A stretch of DNA of 43,604 nucleotides, taken from the NCBI GenBank assembly GCA_964431545.1, contig CAYSLC010000016.1, forward strand, positions 1 to 43,604, written 5' to 3'. This DNA is from CAYSLC01 sp964431545 (lineage in GTDB: Bacteria; Desulfobacterota; Desulfobacteria; Desulfobacterales; JAABSP01). Under the pieces are notes generated by a model. The model had not been told where the DNA came from and did no database searches. It saw only the letters and a list, made by a program, of their open reading frames with translations. Both the position numbers and the translations under genes were made by a program. The stretch's first letter is position 1, and each line of letters starts with the position of its first letter. This document shows positions 1 to 6,208 of this stretch, in pieces.

Positions 1-772
1 TTGAAATATTGGTGATGAGGTAACTGGCCAGGTCCCTGATCCGCACGGGATGCACTTGATGGCGATGGACGATGTCTTTGTAAATGATATCTTGAAAATA
101 CTGATTCAACAGCATTCTCTGCATATTTTCCGTCCGGAAGAATGCCTCCGGGAACCCGCCTTTTTGCAGAAAAGCATAGAGCAGGGAAGTGATGCGGTTC
201 CTGGTCTTTTGGGACGCCGTGGGGGTGTTGTCCGGATCGATCTCCGAAAAGGAGAGGATTTCCCTGAAATTCAGGGGGAATATGTTGAGTGTGAGATTCC
301 GCCCGGTGAGCAGCGTGGCGTATTCCCGGTCGAGAAGCCGTGCGGATGAGCCGGTGATAAAGAAATTGATGCCCTGTTTCAGATCGAATTTTTTCCGTAC
401 CCATTTTTCCCATCCCTGCTTTTCATGCACCTCGTCAAGGAAAAGAAAGATCGGGCCCTCGCCGGCCACATGGGTCTGGTAGGCGTTGAAGAGATCCTCG
501 ACGCCGTAGTGGTTGAGGGCCTCATCTTCAAAATTGATCAGCAGGATCTGCCTGGGATCGACGCCATGCGTCAGCAGCCAATCCACCACCTGATAAAAGA
601 GCGTGGATTTCCCGCTCCGCCGAACCCCGGTCAGGATTTTGATCTCCGGAACCGCCGAAAGATCGATGAGTTTCGATGTGTAGCCCCTCGGCCTGCCGGT
701 CAGCTCCGGCGGAGTCCGCCCGGTCTCCCACCAGATGTTCCAATCCGACAGTATATGGATGAGTTCGTTCAT
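1..772 (-). CDS. AAA-type ATPase with DUF4143 region (3' end cut by window)
   Basis: The reading frame is open from an ATG at 772 to base 1, so about 257 N-terminal residues are present and the C-terminus is missing. Near residue 48 it has a Walker A loop, GVRRSGKST, then a Walker B-like stretch (PIFLFLDEVHE) and a sensor-type ITGSSARLL, the normal order in the archaeal/bacterial ATPase family paired with DUF4143 (COG1373). The last visible residues, with QYFQDIIYKDIV followed by a helical segment, match the usual start of DUF4143. Members are predicted cytoplasmic P-loop ATPases of unknown role, common in accessory DNA. It is less GC-rich than most of the window, consistent with horizontal transfer. 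The family call is firm and the function unknown. Confidence 0.88.
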   Translation of the reverse strand, partial: MNELIHILSDWNIWWETGRTPPELTGRPRGYTSKLIDLSAVPEIKILTGVRRSGKSTLFYQVVDWLLTHGVDPRQILLINFEDEALNHYGVEDLFNAYQTHVAGEGPIFLFLDEVHEKQGWEKWVRKKFDLKQGINFFITGSSARLLDREYATLLTGRNLTLNIFPLNFREILSFSEIDPDNTPTASQKTRNRITSLLYAFLQKGGFPEAFFRTENMQRMLLNQYFQDIIYKDIVHRHQVHPVRIRDLASYLITNIS

Positions 773-1198
773 GCGAATCGTGCACCGTTCACTTTTTTCC
801 GAAATCGTATCATGAACAGCTCGCCATAACAAGGAACCGAACTGGCCAAGGTTCACATTTAACGCACTAGATCTCCCTCTCCCCTCGGGGAGCGGGTCGG
901 GGTGAGGGGGCATGTTTGGAACATTCGGGATTTCAACTCCCCTGCCGGATCCGTATTCACCCTCACCCTGTCCCTCTCCCTCGCCGGGTGAAGGGACCCT
1001 CGCTCGGATTCAGTGAAAAAACGTTCTTTCCCTTTTCCGGGCCGGCGGGATGGTGTTCTCTGACCCGGGCAAATGCATGAAAAGGCTTTTCCGGCAATTT
1101 CCCAGGGCAATGCCTGACGATGCCTTCGGCCGGTATATGCCCTCTCGGGGCGGACCCCGGAACCCGTTCAAAGCAGCGAAAATCCCCCCGGTCGGGGT
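773..1198. other. Gene-free stretch with a REP-like inverted repeat
   Basis: I see no credible gene in these 426 bases. Reading frames here are short and low in complexity because of C/T-rich and G-rich repeat tracts. The only structure is the inverted repeat listed separately. Confidence 0.6.
874..995. repeat. Inverted pair of REP-like GC-rich elements
   Basis: Copy one (874-910) starts with a CCCTCTCCCCTC block and ends GGGGTGAGGGGG. Copy two (960-995) is a diverged version in the opposite orientation, starting CCCTCACCCTG and ending GGGTGAAGGGA. The facing arms (about 897-909 and 960-972) can pair as a stem around a loop of about 50 bases. Dispersed intergenic repeats of this CCCTCTCCC...GGGTGAGGG type occur in many GC-rich bacteria and resemble REP/BIME elements. 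Here the pair lies between two minus-strand genes and could act as an mRNA-end stabiliser or weak terminator. Confidence 0.6.
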
Positions 1199-1654
1199 TC
1201 ACTCTTCCTCCCGGTAGGGATTGACCACGAAAACGGGCACCGTCGCGGACTTGACCACCCGCTCGGCCACGGAGCCGAACATCACCTTGTCGAGCCCCTT
1301 CCGGCCGTGGGTGCCCATGATGATGAGATCGATCCCGTTGCGGTCGACGTAGTTGAGGATCTCCTCCGACGGGTAGCCGGAGACCACCAGGGGCCGCACG
1401 TCGGCCATCCCTTTGAAATGCTCCTCCACGAACTCCTCCATCCGCTTCTCGGCCCCCTCCACGATCTGGTTCTCCAATGTGGTGATGGAGAGGTTGGGCA
1501 CGTAGACCCCCCGGAAGTACTCGAAGGCCCGGGCCACGAAAAGGATGTGCAGGGCCGATCCGAACTTCTCCGCCATGGCCCGGGCGTGGGGCACGATCTT
1601 CTCCGAGGCCGAGGAGAGGTCGATGGGAAAGAGAATGTTTTTGTAACCGTCCAT
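1199..1654 (-). CDS. Universal stress protein, UspA family
   Basis: A 151-residue single-domain USP of normal family length. It starts with the typical beta strand (YKNILFPID) and carries the ATP-binding signature G-x2-G-x9-G-S, seen as G114, G117, G127 and S128, followed by the standard ending VPVFVV. It therefore probably belongs to the nucleotide-binding class. These cytoplasmic proteins usually dimerise and help survival under starvation or oxidative and energy stress; partners cannot be read from sequence. The ATG at 1654 has a strong Shine-Dalgarno (AAGGAGG) about 7 bases upstream. It appears monocistronic: about 200 bases separate it from the next gene upstream, and the REP-like repeat lies downstream. 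Confidence 0.95.
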   Translation of the reverse strand: MDGYKNILFPIDLSSASEKIVPHARAMAEKFGSALHILFVARAFEYFRGVYVPNLSITTLENQIVEGAEKRMEEFVEEHFKGMADVRPLVVSGYPSEEILNYVDRNGIDLIIMGTHGRKGLDKVMFGSVAERVVKSATVPVFVVNPYREEE

Positions 1655-1857
1655 TGGGCTTCCTCCTTACGCATATGCCGGTGAAAAATTTGCGTTCCCG
1701 TTCCCTGGGGGATGGAGCCGGGGAGACATCGGGCTCCGGCCCCGAACCGCCGCTTGTTTCTTTTGATTCAGCGTCGTTGGGAGGGGGGGCCGCTAACGGC
1801 CGCCATGCTGTCCCCATGAATGGGGAGGTTATCCTCGATCGGTCTTTCGTCGTCCAT

Positions 1858-2409
1858 TTACGCAGCCTGTAACTTTCTTTGATCATTCGCCATCCGGTCG
1901 ACTTCCAGAATCGCCATTCTGGCCGCTTCGTGGGATACATGGGGTTTCACCTGGGTCAACTCATCCGCACGCTTTTCCACCGGACTATTCTCCCCAAGCT
2001 TTCGCGTGACAAAAAGCCCGGTCGCCAGTCTCTCCAGCTCATTTACATTGCAGCCCCCAAAGTAGTCCGCAACAAAATCAATTCGATTGCCATATTGTTG
2101 AAGGGTTTTCGGAAAGCGTTTCTGGTAGCTTTTCCCCAACTCCGTCGTATTCATCCGTGGGCCGTATGGCGGCGTTTGAGCTTCTAGATCCAAAATATCA
2201 TCCGCCCGAAGGGCCGTCAGTTCGTTTCGGAGGTCAAAGGAGAACGGGCCGTACCAGTATAAAATGAAGCCAAACCCCAACGGTGCCTGCAATAGTTCCT
2301 GTAAAAAGTAGGTCGCTTTCTGAACATGCGTTTCACCGCACCAACTTTTATGCGACCTTAACGCATCGACCAGACGCGCCAAAAGCGCCGCTTTACGCAA
2401 CCGATCCAT
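1858..2409 (-). CDS. YwgA-like protein, possibly SocA/Panacea-related
   Basis: A 183-residue protein with an N-terminal helical region (about residues 10-75: an HVQKATYFLQ helix, then a YWYGPFSFDL core). The helix followed by a Y-x-GPF/V turn recalls the SocA/DUF4065 (Panacea) antitoxin fold and the uncharacterised Bacillus YwgA family. The family link is from memory and the Panacea relation is only a shape-of-motif inference. The C-terminal 70 residues look helical and charged. It sits directly downstream of the HD phosphohydrolase gene, and I recall ywgA and the HD gene ywfO also being close in Bacillus, which suggests a conserved functional pair. The start has a good RBS (GAGGAGG). An out-of-frame HD-tail remnant overlaps its first 17 bases. 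Molecular function is unknown. Confidence 0.7.
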   Translation of the reverse strand: MDRLRKAALLARLVDALRSHKSWCGETHVQKATYFLQELLQAPLGFGFILYWYGPFSFDLRNELTALRADDILDLEAQTPPYGPRMNTTELGKSYQKRFPKTLQQYGNRIDFVADYFGGCNVNELERLATGLFVTRKLGENSPVEKRADELTQVKPHVSHEAARMAILEVDRMANDQRKLQAA

Positions 2410-2497
2410 CGTTATCCTCCTCTCGGATTTTGATGATGTCGTTTTTATTGGTCTTGACCCATTTCTTCGATTTCCTTTCGGGATCCTCTGTCTTCCA
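2393..2497 (-). pseudogene. Out-of-frame remnant of the HD protein's C-terminal tail
   Basis: In the frame one base off the HD gene, the minus strand reads WKTEDPERKSKKWVKTNKND followed by IIKIREED and ends at a TAA (2393-2395) that overlaps the start of the next gene by 17 bases. A charged tail ending K-x-W-x(K/E)-x-N-x-x-DII is how I remember HD phosphohydrolases of the YwfO/COG1078 type finishing. The simplest reading is that an internal deletion removed roughly the middle third of the HD gene and joined the two ends out of frame. The overlap with the downstream start codon looks like an ancestral translational coupling. The match is remembered, not computed. Confidence 0.45.
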
Positions 2498-3257
2498 CAG
2501 GATGAGTCGGCAGTATCCGCAACGTGTCGATCAGACGATAATGGTCGAAATGCCCATACGCCACACCGGTGTGATGGGAGTCCCTCAGCAGATAATCCAT
2601 CCTGTCCACGCCAAAGGCGTCGCCCACGATGATTTCCGCGAGGATCGTTTCCCAGGCGGAAAACGTCCTATCCGGCTCGAATTTCTTCAACTCTTTCGGC
2701 CCGACCGCGACCTTCACCACATCCTCGGGGTCCAGCTTCATTTTTTTCAGGATCGGCGCCAATATGTCCGAACGGATGATTTCGGCCGTGATCCNNNNNN
2801 NNNNNNNNNNNNNNNNNNNNNNNNNNNNNNNNNNNNNNNNNNNNNNNNNNNNNNNNNNNNNNNNNNNNNNNNNNNNNNNNNNNNNNNNNNNNNNTTCCGC
2901 CGCATGGGAAAACGGCAGATGTCCCATGTCGTGGCATAAAGCGGCCATTCTCAGGACGCACCGCCAGTAAGCCCGTTTCCTTTCATCGGAAATATCTGAA
3001 AATTCGGATCTGACGCGATCATGCAGGTTTCCCGGATGCGTGACCACTTCAAAGACGCGGTCGGCCAACGCCATTACCCCTAACGAGTGTTCAAACCGGC
3101 GATGGGTGGCGCTTGGGTAGACCAAGTATGTCGTTGCAAGCTGGTGGATATTCCTGAGCCGCTGGAAAGGTTTTGAATCCAGGACATTCCGTTCATCCGT
3201 GGATAGACGGATGAACACATGGATCGGGTCTCTGATTTCATGGATGTTTTTGCTCAT
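2445..3257 (-). CDS. HD-superfamily phosphohydrolase (YwfO/COG1078 type), truncated and gapped
   Basis: The protein begins IREIRDPIH-like (HEIRDPIHVFIRL) and has the HD signature: H52 and H57 in THRRFEHSLG, then H109-D110 in CHDMGHLPFSH, and the later VGDAFGVDRMDYLLRDS helix with the final metal-ligand Asp. This is the SAMHD1/dGTPase-like phosphohydrolase fold; YwfO relatives hydrolyse nucleoside triphosphates, and the substrate here is unknown. It stops after 270 residues, right after RLIDTLRILP, whereas relatives run to about 400-450. The 100-N gap falls between HAAE and ITAEIIRSD, where relatives have only about 13 residues, so its drawn size is probably arbitrary. Its ATG lies one base after the upstream gene's TGA. 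Probably a decaying gene. Confidence 0.75.
   Translation of the reverse strand: MSKNIHEIRDPIHVFIRLSTDERNVLDSKPFQRLRNIHQLATTYLVYPSATHRRFEHSLGVMALADRVFEVVTHPGNLHDRVRSEFSDISDERKRAYWRCVLRMAALCHDMGHLPFSHAAEXXXXXXXXXXXXXXXXXXXXXXXXXXXXXXXXXXITAEIIRSDILAPILKKMKLDPEDVVKVAVGPKELKKFEPDRTFSAWETILAEIIVGDAFGVDRMDYLLRDSHHTGVAYGHFDHYRLIDTLRILPTHPVEDRGSRKEIEEMGQDQ
2795..2894. other. 100-N scaffold gap
   Basis: Exactly 100 consecutive N bases lie inside the HD gene, immediately after the metal-binding CHDMGHLPFSH segment. The round number is the usual placeholder for a gap of unknown length. The codons on both sides are in the same frame with this length. Confidence 0.98.
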
Positions 3258-3258
3258 T

Positions 3259-3510
3259 TCATCCTATCGTTTTCAGCCTGAATCTGCTGAAAGGTTTTTC
3301 AATGGCTTCGTCCGGTATATCAAAAAACCTTGAGGTCATCACCTCTCTTCTCGCATAGTCCAGATGCTTGGCCGGGTTCTGGATCCGAACCGATTCCGGG
3401 TCGGGGTTGCCTAGCGGATCCCAAGCCACGTAAAGCCGGTACCTACGGCGGGAGAGGGCCATTTCGGAGTTGGCCGACTCACGGGCGCGGTGCTGCATCA
3501 CCCGATCCAT
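3259..3510 (-). CDS. Small protein of unknown function, first gene of the HD operon (possibly 5'-truncated)
   Basis: I do not recognise this protein. From the ATG at 3510 it has 83 residues, is basic and includes RRRYRLYVAWDP and a tail FRLKTIG. Its TGA (3259-3261) is one base from the HD start codon, so the two are almost certainly cotranslated. The ATG has no clear RBS, and the open frame continues upstream with credible protein (SFTNKVCREYLEQSF) until it collides with the end of the aminopeptidase gene at 3576. Either a rare upstream start (CTG near 3580) is used, or the front of the gene was lost when this less GC-rich segment was inserted next to the aminopeptidase gene. It contains no known motif. 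Confidence 0.55.
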   Translation of the reverse strand: MDRVMQHRARESANSEMALSRRRYRLYVAWDPLGNPDPESVRIQNPAKHLDYARREVMTSRFFDIPDEAIEKPFSRFRLKTIG

Positions 3511-3575
3511 CGCGGCCCGGATGCGGGCGTCGAATGACTGTTCCAGGTATTCCCGGCAAACCTTATTGGTAAAAC

Positions 3576-6080
3576 TCAGGCTCCGGCCTCCCGCAGGGCC
3601 GCCTCCCGCATCCGCAGGCCGATCTCCAAGCGCTCCAGGGAGAGGGCCACGGCGTCCCGCAGGCGCGGATGGTCCTCGACATAGGACCCGAAAAAGCGCC
3701 GAATCGCGTCGGGCCGGTCCAGGCCGCAAGCGGTGATCATGGAGACCACCACCCGCTCGTAGAGCATGGGGTGCATCCCCTCCAGGGCCGCCCGATTCTC
3801 CTGGTACCAATCCCAGAGGAGGGGGATGGCGAAGGGATTGACCGCCGAGGCGACGATGGGGATGAACCGGTTCCTCGCCGGAACTTCGGCCAGGGTGTGA
3901 TCAAGGGACCGTTTGATGGTCTCCGGCTCCCGGAAACACCCCATGGCCGAGAGGATGTTGAGGCGCTCGTGCTCGCTCTGGGCCGCGTCGATCCGTCCGG
4001 CGAGCCACTCGAAGGCCTCGCTCCCCAGCTCCCGGGCCCCCACCTGCATGACGCTCTTGAGGATATCGGGCGCCACCGGCCGGCCCGCCGTCAGATCCCG
4101 GAATCGCTCCGCCCCGAAGCCGGCGGCCTCCGTCGATCCGTAGAGGGCCGCCTGCCAGATGGCCGCCTCCCGGAGGGCCGAGGTGGCGTGGGACTCCTCG
4201 GGCCGGGGCTCGTAGCCGATCCCGCCGAGGACGCGCTCCAGAAACGGCCGGCCGAAGGCGGCGATCCGCTCCCCCCCCTGAAGTCCCAGCACCAGATAGG
4301 CCCCGAAGAGATTGCCCGCGATGCTGGACAGGGGCAGGGGCGCCGTCTCCTTCCGGTAGTGGTCGAGGAAGGCGAGATAGTCGCCCAGGGGGACCGCCCC
4401 TCTCCGGACCAGGGCGTACCGGTCGTTCTGGACCCCCCACCGGTCCGTGGGGGGAAGGGTCCCGGCCCGCACCGCCGAACCCAGGGCCTGGAGATCGGCG
4501 GTGTCGGTGTAGTCGACGCGATAGAACCCGGTCTGACCGTCGTTGACCTTGTACCATGCGACATCCGGCCCCAGGTCGAGGGTCCCGGTCCGCCCGGTGA
4601 GCAGGGTGAACCGGCGGCGAGCGTTGCCGCTTTTGTCCGCCACCCGCACCGACACCGGAATCTCCCAGGTCTGGTCCGAGTCGTTGGGCAGGTAGGTGAA
4701 CCGCCGCTGGGTCAGCTCCAGGGTGTCCCCGGCGCGCCGAGCCTCCACCACCGGATGGCCGGGCTGGCCCACCCAGTTCTGGATCACCCCCCGTACCGGC
4801 GCCTCGGAGGCCGCCTCGAACCCCTCCCAGAGGTGGTGGCTGGCGGCGCACCCGTAGGCGAAGCGCTCCAGGTACCGCCGCAGACCGGCCCGGAAGGCGT
4901 CGGGCCCGATCCATCCCTCGATCTGCCGGAGGAGGCTGCCCCCCTTGCTGTAGATGATGGGGGCGGTGCTGCTGTTGATCACCACGTGTTCGCCCCCGGG
5001 GATCTCGATGGGGAAAGTCTCGTGGAGGGCGTCCCGGGCCAGGGCCCCGTCGGTCTGGCCGTTGAGGAACTGGTCCCAGACCCCCCAGTCGGGGTGGTGG
5101 TGGTCCACGGCCCCGAACCCGAAGTAGGTGGCGAAGCTCTCGTTGAGCCAGAGGTACTTCCAGTCCGAGGGGGTGACCAGGTTGCCGAACCACTGGTGGG
5201 CGATCTCGTGGGCGATGACCTCGCAGATCCGCTCCTCCCCGGCCCTGGAGGTGATCCCGGGGTAGTGGAGGAGGAGGTTCTCCCGGAAGGTGACCGCCCC
5301 CCAGTTCTCCATGGCGCCGAAGGCGAAGTCGGGCACGGCGATGAGGTCGAGCTTGGGCAGGGGGTACGGGATGGCGTAGTAGTCCTCGCAGTAGGTCAGG
5401 GCTTTGACGCCGAAGTCCCGGCCGAAGCCGGCGTACGACTCGGACCCCGGCAGGCAGAGGACCCGGACCCGGGGATCCGCCTCGTCCGGGACGGTGACGA
5501 AGGGCCCCACCCCGAAAAAGACCAGGTAGGTGGACATTCTGGGCGTGGGATGGAAGACCACCCGCCGCTTGCCGGGTCCGGCCGGCTCGGCCGCCTTCAC
5601 CGTGGTGTTGGAGACGGCGGCCAGGGCGTCGTCCACGGTCATCTCGATTTCGAAGACCGCCTTTTTCACCGGCTGGTCGAAACAGGGGAAGGCCCGCCGG
5701 GCGTCGCTCTCCTGGAACTGGGTGATGGCCAGGTGGCGGAGGGTCCCCTGGGCGTCCCGGTACCCGCTCCGATAGAAGCCGGCCATTTTGTCGTTGATCT
5801 CCCCCTGGTAGGCGATCCGGAGGCTGAATCTGCCCGAGACCGGCTCCGGGGGATGGATGGCGAGGATCTCGCGGTCCGGATCGAGGTCGAACCGGCAGGT
5901 CTCCGACTTGCCGTCCGTCTCCACCGAGCAGGTGTGGACGGTGAGTTCCAGGGCGTTGAGGGAGATGGTTTCGACGGGCGCCGCGGCCTCGGCCTCCAGG
6001 GTGAGCCGGCCGTCGAAGGTGAACCGGTCGAGGTCCGGCTCAAGGGAAATCCGGTAGACAAGGGGCTCGATGTTCTCCAT
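3576..6080 (-). CDS. M1-family zinc aminopeptidase
   Basis: An 834-residue protein with all M1 hallmarks: the exopeptidase GAMEN loop at 255-259, the zinc site HEIAHQW (H291, E292, H295) and the third ligand E314 in WLNESFATYF. The N-terminal beta domain (1-195), thermolysin-like domain (about 200-430), small beta sandwich (about 440-540) and helical ERAP1-like C-terminal domain (to 834) are in the usual order and length for the APN/ERAP/tricorn-interacting-factor branch. No signal peptide is visible, so it is probably cytoplasmic and trims N-terminal residues from peptides during protein turnover. The ATG at 6080 follows AAAGGTATCCCC, a usable RBS. The spondin lipoprotein gene lies 128 bases upstream on the same strand. 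It appears intact. Confidence 0.96.
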   Translation of the reverse strand: MENIEPLVYRISLEPDLDRFTFDGRLTLEAEAAAPVETISLNALELTVHTCSVETDGKSETCRFDLDPDREILAIHPPEPVSGRFSLRIAYQGEINDKMAGFYRSGYRDAQGTLRHLAITQFQESDARRAFPCFDQPVKKAVFEIEMTVDDALAAVSNTTVKAAEPAGPGKRRVVFHPTPRMSTYLVFFGVGPFVTVPDEADPRVRVLCLPGSESYAGFGRDFGVKALTYCEDYYAIPYPLPKLDLIAVPDFAFGAMENWGAVTFRENLLLHYPGITSRAGEERICEVIAHEIAHQWFGNLVTPSDWKYLWLNESFATYFGFGAVDHHHPDWGVWDQFLNGQTDGALARDALHETFPIEIPGGEHVVINSSTAPIIYSKGGSLLRQIEGWIGPDAFRAGLRRYLERFAYGCAASHHLWEGFEAASEAPVRGVIQNWVGQPGHPVVEARRAGDTLELTQRRFTYLPNDSDQTWEIPVSVRVADKSGNARRRFTLLTGRTGTLDLGPDVAWYKVNDGQTGFYRVDYTDTADLQALGSAVRAGTLPPTDRWGVQNDRYALVRRGAVPLGDYLAFLDHYRKETAPLPLSSIAGNLFGAYLVLGLQGGERIAAFGRPFLERVLGGIGYEPRPEESHATSALREAAIWQAALYGSTEAAGFGAERFRDLTAGRPVAPDILKSVMQVGARELGSEAFEWLAGRIDAAQSEHERLNILSAMGCFREPETIKRSLDHTLAEVPARNRFIPIVASAVNPFAIPLLWDWYQENRAALEGMHPMLYERVVVSMITACGLDRPDAIRRFFGSYVEDHPRLRDAVALSLERLEIGLRMREAALREAGA

Positions 6081-6208
6081 GGGGATACCTTTTCATTTTT
6101 TCGTGTGTACGTGCCGCCCGGGGCGTCATGCCGGCCCCGGACGGCTTTGTGGAATGGGCGTATGCCCCCCGTCGAAGGGACGGAGGGCGGTTTGCCGTGG
6201 TCGACGGC

